Below, one piece after another: positions 20,501 to 27,414 of a stretch of 64,000 nucleotides of DNA. Under the pieces are notes generated by a model. The model was not told where the DNA came from. It did not search any database and saw only the letters and a program-made list of their open reading frames with translations. This DNA is from Lachnospiraceae bacterium (GTDB taxonomy: Bacteria > Bacillota > Clostridia > Lachnospirales > Lachnospiraceae). The position numbers were made by a program, and so were the translations under genes. The DNA lies in the NCBI GenBank assembly GCA_017408025.1, contig JAFQVJ010000056.1:1-64000 (forward strand), read 5' to 3'. Positions within the stretch are counted from its first letter, which is position 1; each line of letters opens with the position of its first letter.

Positions 20501-20897
20501 TCAAATTATAAATGGCTGCACTCTGGGATTCCGAGCTGTTCTTCACCACTCCAAATATTCCATATCCCGTTATATTTTCATTCTCTAGCATTGTAATATT
20601 GCCAAGACCATTACCCTCAATATTTACATTCTTTATGGTATATCCGGCACCATCAAATGTACCTGTAAATGGTTCCACCGCCGTACCTATTGGTGTATGT
20701 TTTATACCTGTCATATCTATGTCACAGGTTAATACATAATCTGCATCCATTGGATATTCCGGGCTTTTACCTATAGCCTCAAACTGTTCTGGTGTGCTTA
20801 TATCTATAGCTTCATCTGCATACACATTCCTATGTGGCATGCTAACCATCATTATAAAAAAACATACTGCACCTAGCAGTTTAACTATCTTTTTCAT
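17595..20897 (-). CDS. Large secreted CotH-family protein with Ig-like and C-terminal domains
   Basis: About 1100 residues. A signal peptide occupies residues 1-28 (MKKIVKLLG..., ending near VYADEA). A GLUG-like repeat region covers about 30-260. An atrophied bacterial Ig-like domain (TSSSPNVVIDGTTG) lies near 340-420. A full CotH kinase domain (about 510-960) has KLKLSEKS, the Asp-rich FWDYDWSMGNW metal motif and an inserted segment. A beta-rich C-terminal domain follows. It probably acts outside the cell, phosphorylating or binding surface or exported proteins. The start was set at 20897 from GAGGAAAT upstream and the signal peptide; a longer frame to 20978 is not supported. Confidence 0.85.
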   Translation of the reverse strand: MKKIVKLLGAVCFFIMMVSMPHRNVYADEAIDISTPEQFEAIGKSPEYPMDADYVLTCDIDMTGIKHTPIGTAVEPFTGTFDGAGYTIKNVNIEGNGLGNITMLENENITGYGIFGVVKNSSESQSAAIYNLNISNVTMEASSCNDSAAGVLAAVLYNGVTVKNVSIINSSIELNGAKGKILYGAGNLVGVIWTEQGSGHSLKTNITDVYTNGYIHVSGFSEENTVSGVVGCVYNASISSISCVISLGELLYDDQSGYGITTSKKYDANGIADEVIKVYYAKEDNRTDNGVGNGIAKGVLASGKVALNGQWQQAQGVLPVPNMTKDNEDISERIYPKLKRNQSIESITEDFYVSTFYNEKPVLWTSSSPNVVIDGTTGLASVTFTDGKSERAKLTYTCGEYTGDISITIGEAKDICFDKQYVKPGETLKVLYAMDNATYKWEILHKETGKVKTFENTTGEYQVTEDDLEAFIYVTINGGEKLSIYVSSLPIVYIDAKTSFGNIGKTSYYDGSIRISGDSEEYAPWDLYDGSMEFKGRGHSSSYYEKVGLKLKLSEKSDMYGMSGYENKHWVLVSNVLDSSLMRNSIMDKFYTAMGADSIMEYTDVILIYNGDYKGVYQLVEHVRIDEGRVEVFDYDEYAKEVAETIAKTMVDNRELSAHFEKSYAEELKTVMESNYAYIDNGYVDDSDGRRHEFSSYDIKRVNPTGGYLVVMDRYSQQNRSKQATLYTAYTLPLYMDKPDTDAKSQLTSLKESYLYDYAIRFNQSFEYALHSDDFFFRNEDTHYKVAGQGTNESGRWSGMTYVENSYTDDEHDGLHYSEMFDMDSLVQNFLVCEFSQNYDSMKNSFYYQKDVDELAVVAPFWDYDWSMGNWITTRYTNMPTKWQTTLDGAAELFYQHVSWNRMLIRDPYFLMKVWEKYADVRDDIEEIVKEEGFVDTQYDKLKKAASANDVKWAHLEIFTGFEPSMKDLRNFLGKRVEWLDKQFESLDKLVESLGYYHASDYLKVESVTRNQDGSAHIEASVSNTSVVNIAFQINGTYLVAVSVENGKASLDVPVEELVTGSNNLVEVKAMDSNGNYLINSKYSDTGNYNLVHSNYYMFE

Positions 20898-20918
20898 CTG
20901 TATTTCCTCAACTTTTAT

Positions 20919-20978
20919 CTGTACATTTTCGTGTTTCAAAATTATGTACAGTATACCATTATTAAACCCATGAGACAA
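20919..20978 (-). promoter_or_regulatory. Promoter and palindrome of the CotH operon
   Basis: On the minus strand TTGTCT (20978-20973) and TATACT (20955-20950) are 17 bp apart. CTGTACAT and ATGTACAG (20919-20926 and 20944-20951) form an inverted repeat that begins at the -10 and covers the start site. It is either an operator or a 5' stem-loop. Confidence 0.6.
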
Positions 20979-21009
20979 TAACCATGATTTTTAGCTTGCT
21001 TTTTTATTA

Positions 21010-21345
21010 TTATATTTTTTCCAGCTTTAATAGGTCATCAAATTCTATCTTCGTCTCCACTACCTGAAGTATCCTTGCCTCCCTGTCAATCCTTGACACA
21101 ATCCCTGTCTTTTTCAAATATTCCTCCTTACAGAAATACACAACTGTGACCATCATGCCTACTTCAAGCCCCTGCATATTCCAATCCAGTTCTTCTGCCA
21201 TATCCTCCGTCAGCTGTATTTTATCTACAATGATTTTTTCCTTCTGTGCCAACGCCTGAGGCAATCCACTTACAGCTGCAAAAGGCATAAACTGCTTTGC
21301 TCTATTTTCTACCGACATCTTAGGTCTGACCGTTTTAGTTGCCAC
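21010..21345 (-). CDS. YolD-like protein
   Basis: 111 residues with the typical YolD start (MSVENRAKQFMPFAAVSGLPQA, here from residue 10) and a small beta-rich body. YolD-like proteins are routinely encoded next to UvrX/ImuB-type Y-family polymerases in Firmicutes and are thought to be accessory factors, comparable to UmuD. It overlaps the polymerase gene's end by 11 nt and shares its SOS promoter. Confidence 0.88.
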   Translation of the reverse strand: MATKTVRPKMSVENRAKQFMPFAAVSGLPQALAQKEKIIVDKIQLTEDMAEELDWNMQGLEVGMMVTVVYFCKEEYLKKTGIVSRIDREARILQVVETKIEFDDLLKLEKI

Positions 21346-22600
21346 TTTTATGCCCTCCTATCTGTCTGTTTCTCTCTCTTGTTGTAGCTGATTCTTCAAG
21401 ATTCATACCTTTTAAAATAGCGTTCTTTCCAAACTTTTTCTTTATATCCAGCATAGCTGTCTGCACTTTTCTATTGCGCTCCAGCTCATCCATATCTGCG
21501 AATAAGTTATACTGTCTGTACGTCTCTTCAACAACACGGTTACATGTAATATTAAGACGCCTTATAGGCACATGCCTGTCCACAATCTGTTCATAAAGCT
21601 TTACCACTTCTGGTATGATAATCATGTCTGCATTAGTTTCCATAGGCAAAGCCACCGTGCCGTGTGCAGACGCCATATTCATAGTACTTGTGTAGCCGAT
21701 ATGAAGAGTGATAGAATCTGTTATAAGATTTTTATCTAGGAGATCAAGGCACAGTAAATCAACCATCTCCTTTACTATAAGCTTGCCTTCCTCAAATTCA
21801 TAATCCCTCATAAGAACCTGTCCACTGGATATAGAATTATTCTTAGGTCTATATTTCTTGATGTCAGCTATGGTTACCGTCTCTCTTCCCCATGCATGGT
21901 CTATAAGTAGCTCTGCATCCACACCGAATATCTTATACAAAAAGTCCTCATCAGCTTCCGCTATGTCTCTCATGGTTCTTATGCCATACCTTTCAAGAGT
22001 TCTTGCCGTTCCTGCCCCCACACGCCAGAAGTCCGTCAAGGGTTTATGTGACCACAACATTTCCCTATAGCTTTCCTCATCCAATTCACCAATGAAATCT
22101 TTAGCATGCTTTGCTGTTACATCAAGGGCTATTTTTGCAAGATAAAGGTTTGTGCCGATTCCACATGTAGCGCGCACTCCTACCTTTTTATAAATGTCAT
22201 TCATAATCTGAACACCTAACTCTCTTGCAGTTTTACCATATAAGTACAGGTACTCTGTCACATCCATAAATGCCTCGTCTATGGAATACACATGTATATC
22301 TTCCCTGGCAATATACTCAAGATATATAGCATAAATCTCTGCTGCATAGTCTATATACTTCTGCATTCTCGGTTCCGCCATAATATACTCCACATCCTTA
22401 GGTATCTGAAATACCCTACATCTATTTTGAATACCCAGCGCTTTCATAGCTGGCGTTATGGCAAGACAAATGGTTTTATCAGAACGCTCCGGATCTGCAA
22501 CTACAAGCTTAGTGGTCATAGGGTCAAGACCACGCTCTACACACTCAACAGACGCATAAAAAGATTTTAGATCTATACATATAAATGTTCTTTCTCTCGT
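21335..22600 (-). CDS. Y-family DNA polymerase (UvrX/DinB-type), apparent ACG start
   Basis: 421 residues when read from 22600. The N-terminal catalytic motif ERTFICIDLKSFYASVE lies upstream of the first canonical ATG (22519) and must be part of the protein. YSIDEAFMDV supplies the other acidic active-site residues. Fingers, thumb and little-finger regions follow to the end. The frame upstream of 22519 has no ATG, GTG or TTG. AGGAGG stands 7 nt before ACG (22600-22598), exactly where homologues have ATG. Either ACG is used, or the start codon is mutated and the gene is poorly expressed. It is an SOS-type translesion polymerase with YolD downstream. Confidence 0.85.
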   Translation of the reverse strand, partial: TRERTFICIDLKSFYASVECVERGLDPMTTKLVVADPERSDKTICLAITPAMKALGIQNRCRVFQIPKDVEYIMAEPRMQKYIDYAAEIYAIYLEYIAREDIHVYSIDEAFMDVTEYLYLYGKTARELGVQIMNDIYKKVGVRATCGIGTNLYLAKIALDVTAKHAKDFIGELDEESYREMLWSHKPLTDFWRVGAGTARTLERYGIRTMRDIAEADEDFLYKIFGVDAELLIDHAWGRETVTIADIKKYRPKNNSISSGQVLMRDYEFEEGKLIVKEMVDLLCLDLLDKNLITDSITLHIGYTSTMNMASAHGTVALPMETNADMIIIPEVVKLYEQIVDRHVPIRRLNITCNRVVEETYRQYNLFADMDELERNRKVQTAMLDIKKKFGKNAILKGMNLEESATTRERNRQIGGHKSGN

Positions 22601-22628
22601 ATGACCACCTCCTTTTTGATTCTTCTTT

Positions 22629-22655
22629 ATTATACCACATAAAGAACAAATGTTC
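22629..22655 (-). promoter_or_regulatory. SOS promoter with LexA box
   Basis: A perfect GAAC-N4-GTTC LexA (DinR) box occupies 22644-22655. On the minus strand it is followed by an extended -10, TGGTATAAT (-10 at 22634-22629). The box covers the -35 region, so LexA would block initiation directly. It drives the Y-family polymerase and yolD. Confidence 0.85.
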
Positions 22656-22683
22656 TACTATTTTAAATCCTCCCAAAGCGGTT

Positions 22684-22720
22684 TTGTTGTATAGGAAAGT
22701 TTTGAGAACTTTCATATCAA
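22684..22720. repeat. Dispersed palindrome family A, degenerate copy
   Basis: The left arm TTGTATAGGAAAGTT is intact and the right arm is altered (AACTTTCATATCAA instead of AACTTTCCTATACAA). Better copies are at 22846-22892 and 56708-56756, and a half copy is at 61055-61077. Confidence 0.7.
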
Positions 22721-22721
22721 G

Positions 22722-22793
22722 AACAAAGTGGACAAGTCCACTTCAACTCCCTAAATCCCTCATTCATGGGGGACTTGCTCCACTTTGCGAGCC
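22722..22793. repeat. Inverted repeat between palindrome copies
   Basis: CAAAGTGGACAAGTCC and GGACTTGCTCCACTTTG form long arms with one bulged base around a loop of about 40 nt. It lies between copies of palindrome families A and B and may be a third element. Confidence 0.5.
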
Positions 22794-22840
22794 GAGCACG
22801 GTCAGCTTTAGCTGAGATTTTCTTCTCGTGCGAGTGCTCA
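22794..22840. repeat. Dispersed palindrome family B, degenerate copy
   Basis: GAGCAC and GTGCTC form the outer arms and TCAGCTTTAGCTGA the core, with ATTTTCTTCTCGTGCGAGTG on the right side. It resembles the perfect copy at 48958-49029, but the left arm is mostly deleted. Confidence 0.6.
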
Positions 22841-22845
22841 TCATA

Positions 22846-22892
22846 TTTTTATTGTATAGGAAAGTTTCAAGAACTTTCCTATACAATAAAAA
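22846..22892. repeat. Dispersed palindrome family A, perfect copy
   Basis: Two perfect 21-nt arms (22846-22866 and 22872-22892) around TCAAG. The arms begin TTTTTATTGTATAGG. Because the arm ends are T5 and A5, the hairpin would act as a terminator for transcription from either side. Confidence 0.85.
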
Positions 22893-22925
22893 CCCTCCAG
22901 AATATTATTAAATATATTCTGGAGG
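22888..22925 (-). terminator. Terminator of hflKC
   Basis: CCTCCAGAATAT (22894-22905) and ATATTCTGGAGG (22914-22925) form a 12-bp stem. On the minus strand it is followed by GTTTTTATT. It lies 45 bp behind the hflC stop codon. Confidence 0.8.
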
Positions 22926-22969
22926 ATTCTATAATATTACAATTTTAGTTCAACACCATTGACTACAGA

Positions 22970-23845
22970 TTATTTTCCATAAAATACCTGAACTAAAGGT
23001 GAATCAGGTGAAAGTATAAGTGTGTTATTACTTCCTGTAAGTGATAACTTGGCTGCATCCAGTGAACGCACAAACGTATAGAAATCACTTCTCGTAGGAT
23101 CATTATATGCCTGAGAGAGAATCTGCATGTACTGTGCCTCTCCTTCAGCCTTTATCTGCTCTGCCTCTGCCTCTGCATTTGCTATCATAATCGATACCTC
23201 TTTGTCAGTATCATTCTTTATAATCTGTGATTCAGCACTACCCTCTGCAGTATACTGGGCAGCCATCTGCTCTCTCTCTGAAATCATACGCTCGTAAACA
23301 GCTGTCTTGTTATCATTTGGAAGATCAAGATGCTTTGTCTCCACATTCACAAGCGTAATACCATACTGTTCCATTGCATTGCCCACGCCATCCATTATCT
23401 GCTGACTCAGTTCACCGTCTCTTGCACTGATAACTTCTGCCTGTTCCATTGCACCTATAACCTCTTTCAGTGAGTTATAAACTGCCGCATTGATACGTCC
23501 CTCTGCACTTGTAACTGACCCACTTAATGTTTTGGCAAATTTCTGTGGGTCAGAAATCTCCCAGAGTACATATGTATCTGCAACCATTGTCTTCTTATCC
23601 ATAGTGATTACATCACTTGTTGCCATGTCGTAGAGAAGAATCTGCCTAGGAAGAGTGTCTGCCTGCTCTACAAATGGAATCTTAAAGCTGATTCCCTCTT
23701 CTGTGATAACTCTGTCTATCTTTCCAAACACTCTTATGAGAGTATATTCATTCTCATATGTTATAACTATTGAGTTCAGTCCTAAAATTACCAATAATAC
23801 TGCTACTATTCCCACAAACCAGTGAAGTACTTTTTTCTTATTCAT
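22970..23845 (-). CDS. hflC: HflC-like SPFH protein, FtsH protease modulator
   Basis: 291 residues. One N-terminal membrane segment (about 8-28) is followed by an SPFH/band-7 domain (YTLIRVFGKIDRVITEEGISFKIPF) and a coiled-coil rich in Ala/Glu. HflC and HflK form a large membrane cage around FtsH that modulates access of membrane substrates. The start at 23845 has AAGGAGG 7 nt upstream and overlaps the hflK stop by 8 nt. Confidence 0.9.
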   Translation of the reverse strand: MNKKKVLHWFVGIVAVLLVILGLNSIVITYENEYTLIRVFGKIDRVITEEGISFKIPFVEQADTLPRQILLYDMATSDVITMDKKTMVADTYVLWEISDPQKFAKTLSGSVTSAEGRINAAVYNSLKEVIGAMEQAEVISARDGELSQQIMDGVGNAMEQYGITLVNVETKHLDLPNDNKTAVYERMISEREQMAAQYTAEGSAESQIIKNDTDKEVSIMIANAEAEAEQIKAEGEAQYMQILSQAYNDPTRSDFYTFVRSLDAAKLSLTGSNNTLILSPDSPLVQVFYGK

Positions 23846-24827
23846 TTGTTGTACCTCCTTCATTTATAACTGTATCACTAAATGATCCAAGTGGCATAAG
23901 CTTCTGCACCGAGCCATTGCCGTTGTCTATGATGACCTCCAGATTTGGAAGAATCTCCTCCATTGCCTCATAGAACATACGCTGCTTAGTTACTACAGGA
24001 TACTTTACATATTCCTCGTACATGGCATTAAATCTTGCAACCTGTCCCTCAGCTTCCTTTATTCTCTGCTCCTTTTCAGCTTCTGCCCCCTTCTTTATCT
24101 GGTCTACCTTAGCCTCAGCCTCAGGTATTTTCTCATTCTGATATTTGCTGGCATTATTAAGTGCTGTCTCCTTGCCCTGTTTTGCTGTTTCTACTGCTTT
24201 AAAAGCTTCCATAACAGCATCCGTAGGTGGTTCCGCATCCTGCATTGATATATTTACAAGATATATTCCAAGGTCTCTCTCTTCAAGACGAGTCGTAAGC
24301 ATCTCTTTTATCTGTGCCTGTATCTCACTCTTACCGGTTGTCAGAACACTATCTACCTCTGACTGACCTATAACAGTTCTGATACAGCTCTGTGCCATAT
24401 TCTTAAGAATTGCCTGTGGATCTTCTGATGCATAAAGAGCTTTTACAGGGTCGCTGACCTGATATTCAACATAGAAATCTACATTGATGAAGTTGTAGTC
24501 AGATGTAATCATCAAGGATTCTTCCTCTATAGACGCATTTGTATCAATATCATATCCGATTGCAAAGCTCTGGATAGTTGTATCAACCTTTTCCACCTGC
24601 TGTACAAATGGAATCTTGAAATGAAGTCCCGGATCTGATACTGTCTCTGCATTACCGAATGTTAAAAGTACAGCGGCCTCCTGCTCCTTTACAGAGTAAA
24701 ATGACTGACTTCCGAGTATTGCTATCAATATGATAGCAACTACTATAATCACTATCTTTTTTACTGTTTTTGGGTTGACATCTTTGATTTCAAAATCAAA
24801 GTTACCCTGATTGTTAGTTACTTTCAT
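23838..24827 (-). CDS. hflK: HflK-like SPFH protein, FtsH protease modulator
   Basis: 329 residues. A short cytosolic N-terminus, a membrane segment near 25-45 (KKIVIIVVAIILIAILGSQS), the band-7 domain beginning YSVKEQEAAVLLTFG, and a long Glu/Ala/Lys-rich coiled-coil (about 225-275). It is the partner of HflC and lies directly upstream, with its stop inside the hflC start region. GGAGAGGAG precedes the ATG. Confidence 0.9.
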   Translation of the reverse strand: MKVTNNQGNFDFEIKDVNPKTVKKIVIIVVAIILIAILGSQSFYSVKEQEAAVLLTFGNAETVSDPGLHFKIPFVQQVEKVDTTIQSFAIGYDIDTNASIEEESLMITSDYNFINVDFYVEYQVSDPVKALYASEDPQAILKNMAQSCIRTVIGQSEVDSVLTTGKSEIQAQIKEMLTTRLEERDLGIYLVNISMQDAEPPTDAVMEAFKAVETAKQGKETALNNASKYQNEKIPEAEAKVDQIKKGAEAEKEQRIKEAEGQVARFNAMYEEYVKYPVVTKQRMFYEAMEEILPNLEVIIDNGNGSVQKLMPLGSFSDTVINEGGTTNE

Positions 24828-24925
24828 TTGTTATCTCCTCTCCGTTTAATAATAGCATTTTCTTACCTTTCCTCATCTATACTTATTCAGATAATTACGC
24901 TTACTATCAATTCCATTTTTTTCAA

Positions 24926-24962
24926 GGCTGTCGCATTTTTAAAAACTAAAAATACGGCAGCC
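24926..24962. repeat. Inverted repeat behind the aconitase-family gene
   Basis: GGCTGTCG and CGGCAGCC enclose an A/T-rich palindromic interior. It lies 25 bp behind the hydratase stop codon. No T run follows on the minus strand, so it is at best an unusual terminator. Confidence 0.4.
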
Positions 24963-24987
24963 CCGCTAAATTAATCTTCTATTTATC

Positions 24988-27279
24988 TTACTTTCTGTTG
25001 TAGTTGATAAGACAGCCCTTTAAGATAATGTCTCTCTCATCATCTGTAAGCTCACCCATCTTTAATGTAAACTGATTAAGTCCACCATTCTTTACAACAT
25101 AGGCTGGTATCTCTGTTGCCTTTTCCTTAATAGCCTTAGCTACCTCTGGAATGAAAATGTAATCACCATTTGCAAATGGAAGGTTGTCATCTTCAAATAT
25201 AAATGGAAGCATACCCCAGTTAATAAGGTTTGAACGATATCTTTTTGTAGCATATTCCTTAGCAATATTTGCAAGACCACCAAGAACTCTCTGACATGAA
25301 GCCGCCTGCTCTCTGGCTGAACCGTCACCTGGCTTAACTGCGTATATTGTAGAACCAAATCCTGTGTTCTCATGGCTTGCGTCAGCAAATTTTGTCTTAA
25401 CTGCCGCCATAACATCCTTAATCTCAGGATACTTCTCGCATGGACAGACGCCCTCTTCTCTCATCTTCTCCATAGCCTGAACTTCCTTTGCCCTACCAAC
25501 ATATTCAGGATCCTTTCTAGAGAGTGTGAACTCTGCAAGTCCAAGTGGATTTGAACGATATGATGATGTCTCTCCTGAAGGAATGAGCTCATCTGTTGTA
25601 GTTACTGGATCATGAATCTCAGAAACAACCTTAAGTAATGCATTTTCTTCAAGTGCTATCATCTTTGGCCAATCCTTGATGTTTGGACCAAACTTAATTT
25701 CAACTGATGGATCAGCAACACCCTTAGAATCAAATACTCTGTTAGCATAGATTGATGCATCAAAATGATACTTAGGTGATGTGTATTCCATATCAAGGTC
25801 TGTAGCAGATGTAAGGTAACCCTTGTTTGCTGCTGTAGCCGCGATAGAACGAGCATCCATAAGTGCAACTGATGATATCTGACCATTCTGAAGCTTAGAA
25901 CCTTCTCTGTTAGGGAAGTTTCTTGTAGAATGACGGATACTAAGTGCATTGTTTGAAGGTGTGTCACCTGCGCCGAAGCAAGGACCACAGAATGCTGTCT
26001 TAACAATAGCACCTGCCTGCATAAGATCTGCAAGTCTTCCATTTCTGGCAAGCTCAACATAGATTGGTGTACTTGCTGGATAAACACTTAATGTAAACTC
26101 ATCGCTACCTATAAACTTGCCCTTTAATATGTCAGCTGCATCACAGATATTTTCAAATCCACCACCAGCACATCCAGCGATGATTCCCTGCTCTACATAC
26201 AACTTACCATTTCTAACCTTGTCAGTAAGCTTATAATCAACCTTACCATCCAGGCTTACAAGAGCTCTCTTCTCAACGTCATGTAAAATATCCATAAGGT
26301 TAGCATTTACATCCTCAATAGTGTATGTATTGCTTGGATGGAATGGCATAGCTATCATTGGCTTAATCTTGCTTAAGTCTACATATACAACGCCATCATA
26401 GTAAGCTACCTCTCCTGGATTTAACTCTTTATATTCATCTACTCTGCCATGAACATCATAGAATTCCTTAATCTTCTCATCTGTCTGCCAGATAGATGAA
26501 AGACATGTTGTCTCTGTTGTCATTACATCAACACCGATTCTGAAGTCCGCACTAAGTGATGCAACACCTGGTCCTACAAACTCCATAACCTTATTCTTAA
26601 CATAGCCATTACTAAATACGGCACCGATGATTGCAAGAGCAACGTCCTGTGGACCAACGCCCTTCGCTGGCTCACCTGTAAGATATATAGCAACTACACC
26701 TGGCATATTGATATCGTATGTCTGTGAAAGTAACTGCTTAACAAGCTCTGGACCACCCTCGCCCATAGCCATTGTTCCAAGCGCACCATAACGTGTGTGG
26801 CTGTCAGAACCAAGTATCATCTTACCACCGCCTGCAAGCATTTCTCTTGCAAACTGATGAATAACTGCCTGATGAGGTGGAACATAAACACCACCGTATT
26901 TCTTAGCACATGTGAGACCATACATATGGTCATCCTCGTTGATTGTACCACCTACTGCACAGAGTGAGTTGTGGCAGTTTGTAAGTACATATGGGATAGG
27001 GAACTTCTCAAGTCCTGAAGCTCTCGCTGTCTGTATGATACCTACAAATGTAATATCATGTGAAGTAAGCTTATCAAATTTAATCTGAAGCTTATCCATA
27101 TTTCCTGATGTATTGTGTTGCTCAAGGATTCCATAAGCTATAGTATTCTTAGCTGCTTCTTCCTTAGAGATATATTTACTGCCGAGCTTATTTTTTAAGA
27201 GTGCTTCTGACTCTGCTGAAACTTCAACTACTTCTGTTCCATTTAAAAGATAAGCGCCATTGTTACTTAATTTAACCAA
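24988..27279 (-). CDS. Aconitase-family hydratase (YbhJ-like)
   Basis: 763 residues with the full aconitase architecture. [13 protein letters not shown] lies near residue 155. The [4Fe-4S] cysteines are in [10 protein letters not shown] and [10 protein letters not shown]. The substrate loop is [11 protein letters not shown], and the swivel domain has [15 protein letters not shown] and [13 protein letters not shown]. The departures from the canonical TSCTNSS and NRNFxGR motifs match the clostridial hydratase/YbhJ branch, so aconitate itself may not be the substrate. The start codon is TTG, 8 nt behind AAGGAGG. It has its own promoter and a 5' stem-loop. Confidence 0.85.
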   Translation of the reverse strand: MVKLSNNGAYLLNGTEVVEVSAESEALLKNKLGSKYISKEEAAKNTIAYGILEQHNTSGNMDKLQIKFDKLTSHDITFVGIIQTARASGLEKFPIPYVLTNCHNSLCAVGGTINEDDHMYGLTCAKKYGGVYVPPHQAVIHQFAREMLAGGGKMILGSDSHTRYGALGTMAMGEGGPELVKQLLSQTYDINMPGVVAIYLTGEPAKGVGPQDVALAIIGAVFSNGYVKNKVMEFVGPGVASLSADFRIGVDVMTTETTCLSSIWQTDEKIKEFYDVHGRVDEYKELNPGEVAYYDGVVYVDLSKIKPMIAMPFHPSNTYTIEDVNANLMDILHDVEKRALVSLDGKVDYKLTDKVRNGKLYVEQGIIAGCAGGGFENICDAADILKGKFIGSDEFTLSVYPASTPIYVELARNGRLADLMQAGAIVKTAFCGPCFGAGDTPSNNALSIRHSTRNFPNREGSKLQNGQISSVALMDARSIAATAANKGYLTSATDLDMEYTSPKYHFDASIYANRVFDSKGVADPSVEIKFGPNIKDWPKMIALEENALLKVVSEIHDPVTTTDELIPSGETSSYRSNPLGLAEFTLSRKDPEYVGRAKEVQAMEKMREEGVCPCEKYPEIKDVMAAVKTKFADASHENTGFGSTIYAVKPGDGSAREQAASCQRVLGGLANIAKEYATKRYRSNLINWGMLPFIFEDDNLPFANGDYIFIPEVAKAIKEKATEIPAYVVKNGGLNQFTLKMGELTDDERDIILKGCLINYNRK

Positions 27280-27303
27280 CGTTTCGTCCTCCTTGAATTA
27301 TTT

Positions 27304-27361
27304 AAGGCGCGGAGCCAAACTCCACGCCTTATAGATTACCATAATAAAGTGATAAAATCAA
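27304..27361 (-). promoter_or_regulatory. Hydratase promoter and 5'-terminal stem-loop
   Basis: On the minus strand TTGATT (27361-27356) and TAATCT (27338-27333) are 17 bp apart. The predicted transcript begins almost exactly with an 11-bp stem (AAGGCGTGGAG/CTCCGCGCCTT, 27330-27304). No T run follows, so this is more likely an mRNA-stabilising 5' hairpin or a protein-binding site than a terminator. Confidence 0.6.
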
Positions 27362-27414
27362 TGTTTCCTTTTGAACACCTGTTATTACACAATAATTTGT
27401 ATCAGTCCTTGTTG

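Noticed and set aside
24926..24962. Canonical terminator for the hydratase gene
   Set aside because: The stem is good but no T run follows on the minus strand, so it is listed only as an inverted repeat.
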